This document shows, piece after piece, positions 38,999 through 48,759 of a stretch of DNA of 64,000 bases (position 1 is its first letter; each line of letters opens with the position of its first letter). The stretch comes from Arsukibacterium ikkense. GTDB lineage: Bacteria; Pseudomonadota; Gammaproteobacteria; Enterobacterales; Alteromonadaceae. The DNA lies in NCBI RefSeq assembly GCF_000987775.1, contig NZ_LAHO01000007.1, forward strand, positions 1-64,000. Reading direction: 5' to 3'. A model generated the notes under the pieces. That model was not told the origin of the DNA. It saw only the letters and a program-made list of their open reading frames with translations, and did not search any database. The translations under genes and the position numbers were made by a program.

Positions 38999-39694
38999 AT
39001 GTGGTTAAATCAACAGCACCTAACCGATGCGGCAATACATGCCTATCGTAAAACGTTAAGGCGCAGCTGTCCGCAGCATGTGGTGATTGACAATTTATTT
39101 AATCAGGGTCTGCTTGAGCAGGTGCTCAGTGCTTTACAGCAGGACCAGCACTGGCAAACCCAGCAACACAGCTACTCTAAGTTATATGTCGACAATGCCA
39201 GCTGGCAAAAAACGCCAGATAAGCAACGTTTTGTGCAGCGGGATCTCTGGCAGCGTCCGGCGCCCGGTGCGCCCGATACCGCCGCCAATATCGCCCTGCA
39301 GTTTTTGCAGTATTTACGCGGCGCTGAATTTCTGGCGCTATTATCACGCCTCTTTAAGGTGGGTTTAACCGATATCAATGTGGCAAAGCCGGAGATCAAT
39401 ACCAATTACTTTCGCTTAAGCGCCAGTGACTTTGTTAATCAACATGCCGATGACTCACCCGGCCGGGAAGTATGTATGTTGCTGTATCTCAATCAAGACT
39501 GGCAGCAAAATAATGGCGGTGAATTAGTTTTTATGGGTAAAAATGATAAGCCCATTACGATTACCCCGCAATACAACCGCTGTGTGTTGTTTAACCCCGC
39601 CTCGCCAGGCGCAGAGCACTGGGTAAAAGCGCTGACAACAGAAAGTACCACTCAGTATCGCTATAACGTCACCAGTTGGTATTGGAGTGAGTGA
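38999..39694 (+). CDS. 2-oxoglutarate/Fe(II)-dependent oxygenase family protein
   Basis: 231 residues of the prolyl 4-hydroxylase-like type. The iron ligands fit His149 and Asp151 (NQHADD) and His207 (EHWV); Arg221 (RYNVTSW) would bind 2-oxoglutarate. VCMLLYLNQDWQQNNGGELVF is the characteristic core strand. Possible targets include amino acids of proteins or small molecules; none can be named. It is the last gene before the defence island. Confidence 0.82.
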   Translation: MWLNQQHLTDAAIHAYRKTLRRSCPQHVVIDNLFNQGLLEQVLSALQQDQHWQTQQHSYSKLYVDNASWQKTPDKQRFVQRDLWQRPAPGAPDTAANIALQFLQYLRGAEFLALLSRLFKVGLTDINVAKPEINTNYFRLSASDFVNQHADDSPGREVCMLLYLNQDWQQNNGGELVFMGKNDKPITITPQYNRCVLFNPASPGAEHWVKALTTESTTQYRYNVTSWYWSE

Positions 39695-39733
39695 GGTTTT
39701 GGGTTTTTCGTCAAATCCTCGATCTCTGCCGCG

Positions 39734-39792
39734 TTAAATGAAAAAGGCCCACGCTTTGGCGTGGGCCTTTTTCATTTAATTGGCGGAGAGAG
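39734..39792. repeat. Long perfect hairpin (terminator) with tRNA-Ser-3'-like tail, left edge of island
   Basis: Two 21-bp perfect arms (39734-39754 and 39759-39779) with loop TTTG and A/T runs make a strong bidirectional terminator. It is followed at once by TGGCGGAGAGAG (39781-39792), the complement of the CTCTCTCCGCCA end of a serine-type tRNA, but the rest of a tRNA is missing. A similar block lies at 48701-48759, and one arm is duplicated at 48474-48494. The pair flanks the first RM operon and could mark an insertion site. Confidence 0.7.
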
Positions 39793-39880
39793 TCGCTCGA
39801 ATAATTAAACTAATTCATTAATTATTAAAGCATTTTATAAAAAGGGTAAGTGAGCACACCCCCAAATATACCCCTAAGGC

Positions 39881-40051
39881 TTAGCGTTTAACCGAGTATT
39901 TGGATGACTTTTCCATAACTTCACGCTGTGCTTTATTTGCACGAGCCAAAGTAGACAAAAACACTTCTTTTTTCTGGCTCTCGCTCGCATTACGGAAAAA
40001 ATCAGAGATAGACCCGTAGCTGGCTCCCGAGTTTGTCTTAGTAGCAGTCAT
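39881..40051 (-). CDS. Small protein downstream of the zeta-like toxin, unknown
   Basis: 56 residues from ATG 40051, chosen because GAGGAGAGG lies six bases upstream. Polar and helical, with GSISDFFRNASESQKKEVFLSTLARANKAQREVMEKSSKYSVKR. It is the last gene of the leftward unit and begins 20 bases after the kinase-like gene. By size and position it could be the antitoxin partner, although classic epsilon antitoxins precede zeta and do not look like this. Function is inferred only from place. Confidence 0.5.
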   Translation of the reverse strand: MTATKTNSGASYGSISDFFRNASESQKKEVFLSTLARANKAQREVMEKSSKYSVKR

Positions 40052-40071
40052 AGACCTCTCCTCAATCTGAT

Positions 40072-40785
40072 TTAACAAGCTCGAATCAAGTCGGCTTTTA
40101 ATTGGGCGGCATTATATTCCCATTGGATGTGATCATCAATGCGCTTGTATACATTAATATACTCAGTTCTATCGATGTCAAGATCTTTAACTAACAACCT
40201 TAAATTAACGGCATCACCAAACTCAGCTTTAATTTGATTCGCAACGTCTTTTGAGGTTAGAAACTGTTCGATAAAAATATCTATTAAAATACGCCGGCCT
40301 TCCTGCTCCTCTCGTGCACCAACAAAAGCCCATGAGATAACAGGACTTTGAAATACATACAGCAACTCTACAGAATGACCATGCTTAAGTGCTCTACCGA
40401 TATTCTTTTGTGCAACCCTTAAGCTTGCGAAGGTACCATCCAACACAAAATTTTGTTTTCGATTGAATACCTTATCAAGTACACGTTCAACAATTAGCGA
40501 AACTGGTCCCTGAAACAAGTGAGAGTTGCTACCATCATACCCAGGGAAAAAGGCACGATAATCATCAGCATCTATTCTAAGTGTATGCATAAACTGACTA
40601 ACCAGATCCTTTGATACTTCTGTTTTACCAGCTCCGGGGGCACCTGCCATAAAGACAGCAGTTGGCCTATCTACCGGAGGATATAGCGCAACATTGGTTA
40701 ACTGCTTAGCAATACGCTCCTTATTTCTTTTGGCAAATTCGAGAGCAGTTTTGACTATTGCCTGTTCTTCAGCGGAGTAACTCAT
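40072..40785 (-). CDS. Zeta-toxin-like P-loop kinase
   Basis: 237 residues from ATG 40785, which overlaps the hsdR stop by four bases (ATGA); a GTG six bases upstream is possible. Walker A GAPGAGKT is at residues 48-55, and the zeta motif with Asp and Arg ([16 protein letters not shown]) follows at about 70-85. [20 protein letters not shown] is the second conserved region. Zeta toxins phosphorylate UDP-N-acetylglucosamine; other relatives phosphorylate other small molecules or nucleotides. Coupling to hsdR suggests a back-up killing or signalling role tied to the RM system, which is inference. Confidence 0.8.
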   Translation of the reverse strand: MSYSAEEQAIVKTALEFAKRNKERIAKQLTNVALYPPVDRPTAVFMAGAPGAGKTEVSKDLVSQFMHTLRIDADDYRAFFPGYDGSNSHLFQGPVSLIVERVLDKVFNRKQNFVLDGTFASLRVAQKNIGRALKHGHSVELLYVFQSPVISWAFVGAREEQEGRRILIDIFIEQFLTSKDVANQIKAEFGDAVNLRLLVKDLDIDRTEYINVYKRIDDHIQWEYNAAQLKADLIRAC

Positions 40786-43700
40786 ACCCACTCTTCCCCC
40801 AATGCCTCTGCTTGCTGCAGCACCAGCTGCACGGCGTCGTCGGCCATATCTGGCGGGTATTTGTATTTGCGTAGTATGCGCTTTACCATCAGGCGCAGGC
40901 TGGCGCGCACGCTTTCGCGCTTGCTCCAGTCGATACTGATATTCTTGCGCAGGTTATCGGTGAGCTCGTGGGCTATTTTCTTTAGGGTTTCATCACCCAG
41001 CTGCAGCACTGCCGCTTCGTTATTGGCCAGCGCGTCATAGAATTTTATCTCGTCTTCGCTAAGGCCTAAGTCATCACCACGATTGGCGGCTTCGCGGAAT
41101 TTCTTGGCCATTTCCACCAGTTCTTCCATCACCTGGGCCGCTTCAATGCTGCGGTTCTGGTAGCGGCTGACTACGTTACTTAATAGCTCAGAGAATTTTT
41201 TTTGCTGGATCACATTGCTGGCAAAGCGGCTTTTTATTTCGCCTTCCAGCAAACGTTCTAATAGCTCTACCGCCAGGTTTTTCTCTGGCAGGTTGCGTAC
41301 TTCTTCTAAAAACGCATCGTCCAGCAAGCCGATATTAGGTTTATCTAAGCCCACCGCATCAAAAATATCGACCACCTGATCCGACACTATGGCATTGCCG
41401 ATGATCTGCCGGATGGCCTGCTCTTTTTCTTCGTCACTGCGCTTTTTCGCACTGATGTCACGCTTGGTCAGCAGTACTTTCACCGCTTGCAGGAACGCAA
41501 CTTCTTCGCGCACGGCTTTGGCTTCATCCAGCGTACAGCACAGGCTAAAGGCTTTACTCATAGCAAGTGCGGTATCGGCAAAGCGTTTTTTGCCGTCTTT
41601 AATACCTAACACATGGTTAGCGGCGCCAGCAATTAGCTTATGGCTGCTGATGGCAAAGTCGCTGTAATCAAAGCCATGCAACATGGCGCGCAGTACATCG
41701 AGCTTTTCTTCCAGTACCGCCCAGGCTTCAGCGGCATCAACGGTAGGTTTACCGCGGCCATTGCTGGCGGTGTATTCTTTAAGGGCAGCCTTAAGCTCGT
41801 TGGCGATACCAATGTAATCGACCACCAGGCCGCCCTGCTTGTCTTTAAATACCCGGTTAACCCGGGCGATGGCCTGCATCAGGTTATGGCCTTTCATCGG
41901 CTTATCGACATACAGCGTATGCACGCAGGGCGCGTCAAAACCGGTGAGCCACATATCGCGCACGATCACCAGCTGTAGCGGATCTTTCGGGTCTTTAAAG
42001 CGCTTCTCTAAACGTTTCTTCACTTGCTTGGGGTAAATATGTGGCCGCAGCAAGGCTTTATCGCTGGCAGAGCCTGTCATAATCACTTTAATACCGCCAA
42101 GCTCAGGGTCGTCGTTATGCCACTCGGGGCGCAGCGCAATAATCTCGTTATACAAGTGCACACAGATCTCACGGCTCATGGCCACTACCATGGCTTTGCC
42201 TTGCTGTGCCGTATTGCGCTCGTCAAAGTGCTGCACTAAATCCTGCGCTACCTGCTTAATGCGCGGCTCGGCGCCAACAATGCGCTCCAGTGCCGCCCAT
42301 TTGCTTTTCAGCTTATCTTGCTGGCCTTCTTCTTCGTCTTCCGACAGCTCGTCCACTTCATCATCAATTTGCGGTAGCTGATCTTGCCTCAGGCTGAGCT
42401 TGGCCAGGCGTGACTCATAATAAATGGCCACAGTCGCGCCATCTTCTTTCGCCTGCTGCATGTCGTAAATGTGAATGTAATCACCAAATACCGCACGGGT
42501 GTCGCGGTCTTCACCTGATACCGGCGTGCCGGTAAAAGCCACAAAGGTGGCATTTGGCAGCGCATCCCGTAAATGCTGGGCATAGCCCACCTGAAATACA
42601 TTCTGTTTTACCTGATAGGCCGCTCCTGGTTCGGCGGCAATACTGGGCAGGGTTCGCTCTTTTAGCTTGGCTTCAAAGCCATACTGGGTGCGATGCGCTT
42701 CATCGGCAATCACGACGATGTTATGCCGGGTAGACAGCACCGGGAATTTATCTTCATCAGCCCCCGGGGCAAACTTTTGAATAGTGGCAAACACAATACC
42801 GCCCGAAGGCCGGTTACTGAGTTTTTCGCGTAAGTCTTGCCGGGTATCAACCTGCACCGGTTGCTCGCGCAGTAAATCTTGCGCCAGCGAGAACACACCA
42901 AATAGCTGGCCGTCTAAATCGTTGCGATCGGTGATCACCACTATGGTGGGGTTTTCCATCGCCGCTTCGCGCATTACCCGCGCGGCAAAGCAAGTCATAG
43001 TAATGCTTTTACCACTGCCCTGAGTGTGCCACACCACCCCGCCCTTACCTTTTTTACTCAGCTGCACATCCTGACGCGAGGCGGTGACAACTTGCGTTAT
43101 AGCGGCACGCACCGCATGGAACTGATGGTAACCGGCAATCTTTTTAACTAAGGTGCCGTCATCTTCAAACAGCACAAAAAAGCGCAGGTAATCCAGCAAG
43201 TACTCTGGCGTAAACACACCGCGTAGCATGGTTTCCAGCTCGTTAAACTGGCCCAGCGGGTCCAGGTTTACGCCATCAATGGTACGCCACTGCATAAAGC
43301 GCTCGGCATTGGCCGAAAGCGAACCCATGCGTGCCTCAGAGCCATCGCTTATCAGCAGTATTTCGTTGTACTGAAATACATCGGGTATTTGCTCTTTGTA
43401 AGTTTGAATTTGATCAAAGGCTTTCCAGATGTCGGCGTTAACATCAGCCGGGTTTTTCAGCTCTATCAGCACCAGCGGCAAGCCGTTAATAAACAAAATA
43501 ATGTCGGGCCGGCGGCTGTGCTTGGGGCCTTTTAAGGTGTATTGGTTAACCGCCAAAAACTCATTGCTGCCGGGGCTGTTTTCCCAATCAATCAGCTTTA
43601 CAAAATCGCCGCGGGTTTCGCCGTCTTTTTGGTACTGCACCGGCACACCGCCCAGCAGCAGGTTATGAAAACGCCGGTTGGCGGATAACAGCGCCGGTAT

Positions 43701-43925
43701 GCCCAGCTCTTTTAGCTGCGCCAGCGCATCGTTCTGCGCAACCAGGGGGATGCTGGGGTTTATACGGGCAATAGCGGCTTTTAAGCGTTCAAGCAGCAAA
43801 GGCTGCAGGTAATCGGCACGCTCGGCCGCAGGGCCATCAGGGGCAATGTCATAGCCATTAACTGGCGTGTAGCCTATTTCAGCTAACCAACCCAGTACTT
43901 CCTGTTCTAACTGGTCTTCTGTCAT
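40782..43925 (-). CDS. hsdR: Type I restriction enzyme R subunit (type IC-like)
   Basis: 1047 residues, close to EcoR124-type HsdR. The N-terminal nuclease core shows Asp141 and Glu155-Leu-Lys157 ([15 protein letters not shown]), a PD-(D/E)xK site. The superfamily 2 motor follows: Walker A GSGKS at 303-307, DEAHR near 410, SxxxxGTP near 465 and QAIARVNR near 690. The C-terminal helical region binds the methylase. It translocates DNA and cuts at unmodified sites. It follows a HEPN-like gene and is coupled to a zeta-like gene. Confidence 0.95.
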   Translation of the reverse strand: MTEDQLEQEVLGWLAEIGYTPVNGYDIAPDGPAAERADYLQPLLLERLKAAIARINPSIPLVAQNDALAQLKELGIPALLSANRRFHNLLLGGVPVQYQKDGETRGDFVKLIDWENSPGSNEFLAVNQYTLKGPKHSRRPDIILFINGLPLVLIELKNPADVNADIWKAFDQIQTYKEQIPDVFQYNEILLISDGSEARMGSLSANAERFMQWRTIDGVNLDPLGQFNELETMLRGVFTPEYLLDYLRFFVLFEDDGTLVKKIAGYHQFHAVRAAITQVVTASRQDVQLSKKGKGGVVWHTQGSGKSITMTCFAARVMREAAMENPTIVVITDRNDLDGQLFGVFSLAQDLLREQPVQVDTRQDLREKLSNRPSGGIVFATIQKFAPGADEDKFPVLSTRHNIVVIADEAHRTQYGFEAKLKERTLPSIAAEPGAAYQVKQNVFQVGYAQHLRDALPNATFVAFTGTPVSGEDRDTRAVFGDYIHIYDMQQAKEDGATVAIYYESRLAKLSLRQDQLPQIDDEVDELSEDEEEGQQDKLKSKWAALERIVGAEPRIKQVAQDLVQHFDERNTAQQGKAMVVAMSREICVHLYNEIIALRPEWHNDDPELGGIKVIMTGSASDKALLRPHIYPKQVKKRLEKRFKDPKDPLQLVIVRDMWLTGFDAPCVHTLYVDKPMKGHNLMQAIARVNRVFKDKQGGLVVDYIGIANELKAALKEYTASNGRGKPTVDAAEAWAVLEEKLDVLRAMLHGFDYSDFAISSHKLIAGAANHVLGIKDGKKRFADTALAMSKAFSLCCTLDEAKAVREEVAFLQAVKVLLTKRDISAKKRSDEEKEQAIRQIIGNAIVSDQVVDIFDAVGLDKPNIGLLDDAFLEEVRNLPEKNLAVELLERLLEGEIKSRFASNVIQQKKFSELLSNVVSRYQNRSIEAAQVMEELVEMAKKFREAANRGDDLGLSEDEIKFYDALANNEAAVLQLGDETLKKIAHELTDNLRKNISIDWSKRESVRASLRLMVKRILRKYKYPPDMADDAVQLVLQQAEALGEEWV

Positions 43926-44021
43926 CCGTCGTCCCTAAATCAGCTTACTTGCTGTAACCTATGTTTGATACCTTGTTGTAGCTGTAAAATCAAGTCTTTA
44001 GCAGCTTCTTCTGCCTCTATA

Positions 44022-44501
44022 TCAAATAGCAGTTTTAGTTTTACTTCGATTAATCTGTGCGTCACTACGCCGTTTCTTTTCCAACAAAGCAGCTCGTTCT
44101 GGCTTAATACTGTCCAACTGGCTCAAGACCCATTCTCCAGACTTACGCAATAAAGTTGCTTCATGCAGATCGATTGAAATTGCAGCATGCGCAATTAAAT
44201 CACGCAATTTCCACATAGACCGTTGACCAACAAAGGTACTTAAGTAATAGTTTTCGCGTTCGTTGACGAGTCTTTTTAATGGTGCCCAGTCTTTTCGGAT
44301 AAAGGTGAGTTTGTCAGGCCAACCATCTTTAACTTTATCAAAGTATCGAATTAACTTCAGGCGCGTTTCTATTTGGCACCAAAGAACCAGCAGCGCAAAT
44401 GCATACTCTTTTTCACTCCATAATTTATTGATATGGGTTTTATAACCGGTATCGTTGACTCTTTTAAGCGCCTCGTTTGCACGTGAGTGAAGCTTAACCA
44501 A
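44022..44501 (-). CDS. Helical protein with HEPN-like R-x4-H motif between hsdS and hsdR
   Basis: 159 residues, all-helical by composition and without signal peptide. The segment KLRDLIAHA places Arg100 and His105 in an R-x4-H arrangement, the catalytic pattern of HEPN ribonucleases that are common as toxins in defence loci. It starts one base after the hsdS stop and lies 96 bases before hsdR. I could not tie it to a named family. A non-catalytic helical accessory is the main alternative. Confidence 0.6.
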   Translation of the reverse strand: MVKLHSRANEALKRVNDTGYKTHINKLWSEKEYAFALLVLWCQIETRLKLIRYFDKVKDGWPDKLTFIRKDWAPLKRLVNERENYYLSTFVGQRSMWKLRDLIAHAAISIDLHEATLLRKSGEWVLSQLDSIKPERAALLEKKRRSDAQINRSKTKTAI

Positions 44502-44502
44502 G

Positions 44503-45825
44503 TTATAGAACCTCCGCCAAAGCCGCTTCCGCCTCTGGCAAGCGCAACTGACCAGAAATTAGGCGGGGAAGTAAAGTGTCGCGCAGATCAGACAGTGACC
44601 TAATTTGCTTTTCATTTTCAACCAGTCGGTCAAAAAGTGTTTCAGCAGTTGCCATGAAAGCATCTACAACAGTGCTAGGCGGTAAAATAATCTCAATCGG
44701 CCTAAATGCCTTTTTACTGATCTCCATAAAGGTTGAACCATTCGCCCTGTTTTCAATAATTTCCATATTATGACGACACCAGTAAAGCATAAATAGAGGC
44801 GGTAATTTCCCCCCAGGAGGCATAGCGATATAACCTTGGTTAATCGCAAGAGGAACCTGTGCCATCGCTAAATAACCAATAGGCGCTCTTGATGACATCA
44901 ATAAAGTGCCAATCGGAAGAAGGCCAGAACTGATTTTCGATAACCCTAGTTTGGAAATCTTACGCTCGGTTTCCAGGAAGACCGGTGAGTTTAACCCAGA
45001 CAAATCTTTTGGTGATGTCCAAGATACCTCTGGTGGATTCCAAAACTCGTCATTTTTCGTGTTAGGCGTCGCGCCACCTAAAGTTTCAGTCACATCTGCA
45101 ATAGTGCAAACCTCCCACCCCTCCGGTATTAACCCCTGCGGCGATTCCACCAGGCGGGAGGGGAATAGTGCTTGGATCTCGGCTGGCAGGCTGGGGGCTT
45201 GGTTACCAGCATTGGCATGCACCGGGTCAAAATCGACAAACCAGGATTTAAACAGCGCCTGGGCGATGGCTTCTAAGGTGGTGTTGGTTTCGCGTAGTAG
45301 GGCTATGCGGTCGTCCAATGACTTTAGAACACTGCTAATTCTGCGTTGCTCGTCCATCGGTGGATAAGTGATAGTTAATCTACCGATCATCTCGTTGTTC
45401 AAACTTGCTCTTGTGGACATTGTTGAAAACGACAGCATCACCTGCCTGAACTGAGGGCTTCGCAAATAATATCCCACGAATTCAGGCACCAAGCCACTTT
45501 CCGCCTTTGGCCTTAGACGTTTACAAAATCCGTTAAAAGTCGCATTGGGGTAATCTTGCAACGCAACACTGCTCATACCTAACTCGTGCATCGTTTCACT
45601 GGTTCTTGTTAAGAACACATCTCCACGCATTACTGAGCACGCCTCACGCTCTTTATCGGTTGAATTAACTAAATCACCGAGTTCTTGGGGAACAAAAAAA
45701 TTGTAAAAAACATCTTTAAAACTCAAAAATGGATGACCGCTACCAAAATCTTTCGCTGGTTTAGATAAACCAGATCTAACATCGTAATGTTCAAGCAGAC
45801 TCGAAGTTTTCCACTCAGAGCTCAT
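44503..45825 (-). CDS. hsdS: Type I restriction-modification specificity subunit (first system)
   Basis: 440 residues with two target recognition domains (about 1-170 and 230-400) separated by a conserved helical region (TTLEAIAQALFKSWFVDFDPV, about 180-205) and ended by a second one (LRDTLLPRLISGQLRLPEAE). YPPMDEQRRISSVLKSLDDRIALLRE is the family motif. It sets the bipartite DNA target; the target cannot be predicted by eye. It overlaps hsdM by 11 bases. Confidence 0.93.
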   Translation of the reverse strand: MSSEWKTSSLLEHYDVRSGLSKPAKDFGSGHPFLSFKDVFYNFFVPQELGDLVNSTDKEREACSVMRGDVFLTRTSETMHELGMSSVALQDYPNATFNGFCKRLRPKAESGLVPEFVGYYLRSPQFRQVMLSFSTMSTRASLNNEMIGRLTITYPPMDEQRRISSVLKSLDDRIALLRETNTTLEAIAQALFKSWFVDFDPVHANAGNQAPSLPAEIQALFPSRLVESPQGLIPEGWEVCTIADVTETLGGATPNTKNDEFWNPPEVSWTSPKDLSGLNSPVFLETERKISKLGLSKISSGLLPIGTLLMSSRAPIGYLAMAQVPLAINQGYIAMPPGGKLPPLFMLYWCRHNMEIIENRANGSTFMEISKKAFRPIEIILPPSTVVDAFMATAETLFDRLVENEKQIRSLSDLRDTLLPRLISGQLRLPEAEAALAEVL

Positions 45826-47401
45826 AGCCCAGCCCTCCTAACTTCTGGCGGATTAACTGGTCTAACTCTGCCCCTTTGGCCATTTGCTCACCAAGCTTCT
45901 CGGTGAGCATAGTCATCTTATCAGCAAAGGCTTCATCGCAATCTTCCACTGCTTCCGCGCCAACATAACGGCCTGGCGTAAGCACATGGCCATGCTCGGC
46001 AATTTCAGAAAGTGGCACGCTGCGGCAAAAGCCGGGGATGTCAGTATAGCCCCACTCTCCATTTTCAAGAGCGAAGCCTTCAACTCCTGTCATATCCTCA
46101 CCTCGCCAAGCTTTAGCGGTATTGGCAATGCGATCGATGGCGGCTTGATCCAGCTCACTTTGCACGCGGCTGATCATCTTGCCTAGTTTACGTGCGTCGA
46201 TAAACAGTACTTCGCCTTGGCGCTGCTGCTTTTGCTTGGTTAAAAACCACAAACAGGCCGGTATTTGGGTGTTAAAAAACAGCTGGCCCGGTAGCGCCAC
46301 CATTACCTCGACTACATCGGCATCGACCATGGCGCGGCGTATATCGCCCTCGCTGTTCTGGCTGGAACTCATCGAGCCATTGGCTAATACAATGCCGGCG
46401 CGGCCGGTTGGTTTTAGGTGGTACAACATATGTTGCAGCCAGGCATAGTTGGCATTGCCTTGTGGCGGTGCACCATATACCCAGCGCGAGTCGCCTTCCA
46501 AGCTGCCGTGCCACCAATCGCTGATATTAAACGGCGGGTTGGCCAAAATATAATCGGCACGCAAATCGCTGTGCTGGTTTTTGGTAAAGGTGTCGCCCGG
46601 CTCGCGGCCTAAGTTAAAATCGATACCGCGAATGGCCAGGTTCATTGCTGCCAGGCGCCAGGTAGTCGGGTTAGATTCCTGGCCGTAAATCGACACGTCA
46701 CCCAGCTTGCCGCCGTGCGCTTCAATAAACTTTTCCGATTGCACAAACATACCGCCACTGCCACAGCAGGGGTCATATACCTTGCCCTGATGCGGATCCA
46801 GCACGGCCACTAAGGTGTTAACGATAGACTGCGGCGTATAGAACTGGCCGCCTTTCTTGCCCTCGGCACTGGCAAACTGGCCTAAAAAGTACTCGTACAC
46901 CTGGCCTAAAATATCGCGTGCTTTGCTTTGGTCTTCACCAAAACCAATGGTAGAAATAACATCCACCAGCTCACCCAGCTTGCCATCGGGTAGCGGTGCC
47001 CGTGCATAGCGTTTATCTAAAATGCCTTTTAAGGTAGGGTTTTCCAGCTCTATCGCCGCTAAGGCATCGTCTATACGCTTGCCAATGTCGGCCTGCTTGG
47101 CATTAGCCCGCAGCGCCTCCCAGCGCGCACCTTCCGGCACCCAGAACACGTTAACCATTTTAAAGTAGTCACGGTCTTCCAGCTCGGCCGCTAAGTCGTC
47201 TTCGCTGGCATCGGCAAAATACAGCTCGTCGCTGGCGTCTTTTAAGCGCTTAAGTAATTCAGCTCGGCGGCCGGCAAAAGCATCGGAGATAAACTTAACA
47301 AAAATCAGCCCCAGCACTATGTGTTTGTACTCGGCGGCATCAACGTTAGCACGCAGTTTATCGGCGGTAGCCCACAGGGTTTTCTTGATGTCTTGTAGCA
47401 T
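45815..47401 (-). CDS. hsdM: Type I restriction-modification DNA methyltransferase (first system)
   Basis: 528 residues. N-terminal helical domain, then an N6-adenine methylase core: SAM motif I DPCCGSGGMF at 210-219 and catalytic NPPF at 288-291. GQFYTPQSIVNTL near 185 is typical of HsdM. It methylates adenine in the HsdS target, protecting host DNA. First gene of the operon; AAGGACAT precedes the start. Confidence 0.95.
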   Translation of the reverse strand: MLQDIKKTLWATADKLRANVDAAEYKHIVLGLIFVKFISDAFAGRRAELLKRLKDASDELYFADASEDDLAAELEDRDYFKMVNVFWVPEGARWEALRANAKQADIGKRIDDALAAIELENPTLKGILDKRYARAPLPDGKLGELVDVISTIGFGEDQSKARDILGQVYEYFLGQFASAEGKKGGQFYTPQSIVNTLVAVLDPHQGKVYDPCCGSGGMFVQSEKFIEAHGGKLGDVSIYGQESNPTTWRLAAMNLAIRGIDFNLGREPGDTFTKNQHSDLRADYILANPPFNISDWWHGSLEGDSRWVYGAPPQGNANYAWLQHMLYHLKPTGRAGIVLANGSMSSSQNSEGDIRRAMVDADVVEVMVALPGQLFFNTQIPACLWFLTKQKQQRQGEVLFIDARKLGKMISRVQSELDQAAIDRIANTAKAWRGEDMTGVEGFALENGEWGYTDIPGFCRSVPLSEIAEHGHVLTPGRYVGAEAVEDCDEAFADKMTMLTEKLGEQMAKGAELDQLIRQKLGGLGYEL

Positions 47402-47649
47402 GGATGGGGTATGTCCTTATGTCGTGCATCGCGCACGCGCAGTTGTATTAGCTCGGCAAGGTTGCCAGTGATATGCAGGTAATTTAACGCATTTAGAAAC
47501 GGCAGACTAGCGGCAATAAATATTAAGCAAAACAGCAACCTCCAATTTCAATAAGCAGGGAAAGCCATTTCGCACAAACAATACATTTTGCTTGCTCAAT
47601 CACCCACCAAAAGTTACTATTTTTTAACTTTAAATTACAAGGATGCAAT

Positions 47650-48180
47650 ATGAAGCAGCCAAGCCACCAGTTAACAGATAGTACCTATGCCCAATTAAGG
47701 GAGCAAAGCCGTTCAAAATCATTACTCAAAATGCCGTTAAATTTCCAGGAGTCAGTTAAGCTTGATGATATAACTGGCAGAGCAATGTCGCAGTTATCAC
47801 GTTGGGAAGATCATCCCGATCGTCGGGTTATGTGGTCCTGGGCGCAGTGGGCCAATCGCTATGCGGCTATTTACCCTAAGCGATTTGAGCTGGCAATCTG
47901 GTTTCATAGTATTCTTTGTAGCGCATCATTGGGCCGACCAACCTGGGGCGCAGGAAAATTGCGACTGGATATGATTGAATCTTCTCCGGAGAAAACGCCT
48001 CTAAGCGGACAAACGGTAAAATTGACTGTTTTGGTAGCTGAAACCTATGCTGACATGATAGGTGCAGACCAAATCAGGATAATGCATCCGATAAATAGCA
48101 AAGTGCGTTCACATTATGAAGCAATGGGCTTCACTTATGTAGGTGGTAAAAGTGACTATTGCGTGAAGGATCTACTATGA
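47650..48180 (+). CDS. Unknown protein with a GNAT-like C-terminus
   Basis: 176 residues starting after AAGGATGCAAT. The C-terminal half (VKLTVLVAETYADMIGADQIRIMHPINSKVRSHYEAMGFTYV) resembles the last strands and helix of GNAT acetyltransferases, where YExxGF is typical. The acetyl-CoA loop (Q/RxxGxG/A) is not evident, so it may be degenerate. Divergent from hsdM and coupled by a four-base overlap to the small acidic gene that follows. Confidence 0.5.
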   Translation: MKQPSHQLTDSTYAQLREQSRSKSLLKMPLNFQESVKLDDITGRAMSQLSRWEDHPDRRVMWSWAQWANRYAAIYPKRFELAIWFHSILCSASLGRPTWGAGKLRLDMIESSPEKTPLSGQTVKLTVLVAETYADMIGADQIRIMHPINSKVRSHYEAMGFTYVGGKSDYCVKDLL

Positions 48181-48428
48181 AACATCGTTCTGACAGACCA
48201 GAACCCGGTACTCCTGAGTTTGATAGCTGGCTGGACAAGCGGATAGCTAAACGGGTTAAAGAATTGGAAAATCTACCCGAGCTAGAAGATGAATTCGGTA
48301 TATTGTCCGGTAGCCTGGAGAGTATGACCAATACCGATGCTGAAGCCTTTCCTGATGAACCGGAAGAATACCAGCCACATGAGCGGGTTAAGATTGTGGT
48401 TGATAATAGCGGGAAAAAGGATAAGTAA
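48177..48428 (+). CDS. Small acidic protein, unknown function
   Basis: 83 residues from the ATG that overlaps the preceding stop (ATGA). Charged and Glu/Asp-rich (RIAKRVKELENLPELEDEF, FPDEPEEYQPHERVKIVV), no signal peptide or membrane segment. No family recognised. Coupling to the gene at 47650 suggests a joint role, for example an acidic partner or antitoxin. Confidence 0.5.
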   Translation: MKHRSDRPEPGTPEFDSWLDKRIAKRVKELENLPELEDEFGILSGSLESMTNTDAEAFPDEPEEYQPHERVKIVVDNSGKKDK

Positions 48429-48434
48429 GTTGGT

Positions 48435-48670
48435 CGAACCGTAGGGTTCGAACCAATTCCTCAGTCTCGACGCTTAAATGAAAAAGGCCCACGCTTTTGG
48501 CGAGACCGAGGGATTATTCCGGGCTTCCTGCCCTCCACCCCTTCGGGGCCGCACTAAAGTGCGTTCCAACTCGCTCCCGGCGAATTTGTGCCAGCACCAT
48601 CCATGGCGCTGGCCCTGCGGGCCGCACTGAAGTGCGTCCAAATTCGCTCCCGGCGAATTTGTCGAACCGT
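48435..48670. repeat. Mosaic of short palindromic modules
   Basis: Several small hairpins follow each other. CGAACC-GTAG-GGTTCG occurs at about 48436-48451 and, partly, at 48663-48678. CGCACT-AA-AGTGCG and CGCACT-GA-AGTGCG occur near 48550-48563 and 48623-48636. The unit with arms CAAATTCGC and GCGAATTTG around loop TCCCG is perfect at 48639-48661 and has one mismatch at 48567-48588. The same last unit recurs at 58356-58378. An arm of the 39734 hairpin is repeated at 48474-48494. REP-like extragenic elements are the likely class. Confidence 0.7.
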
Positions 48671-48700
48671 AGGGTTCTCGTCAAGACCTCGCTCACCGCG

Positions 48701-48759
48701 TTAAAACAAAAACCCCGAGCTTTTGGCTCGGGGTTTTTGTTTTAATATGGCGGAGAGAG
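48701..48759. repeat. Long hairpin (terminator) with tRNA-Ser-3'-like tail, right copy
   Basis: Arms 48701-48720 and 48726-48745 pair perfectly (core CCCCGAGC/GCTCGGGG) with loop TTTTG. TGGCGGAGAGAG follows at 48748-48759. The 40 bases before it (CTCGTCAAGACCTCG..CCGCG) match those before the left copy at 39734 with few changes, so the two blocks are imperfect direct repeats of about 100 bases around the first RM operon. Confidence 0.7.

Noticed and set aside
39781..39830. Serine tRNA gene on the - strand
   Set aside because: Only the last 12 bases match; the T-arm and the rest of a cloverleaf are absent.
48436..48455. tRNA T-loop (GGTTCGAACC)
   Set aside because: It is part of the CGAACC/GGTTCG palindrome and no acceptor, D or anticodon arms can be found around it.
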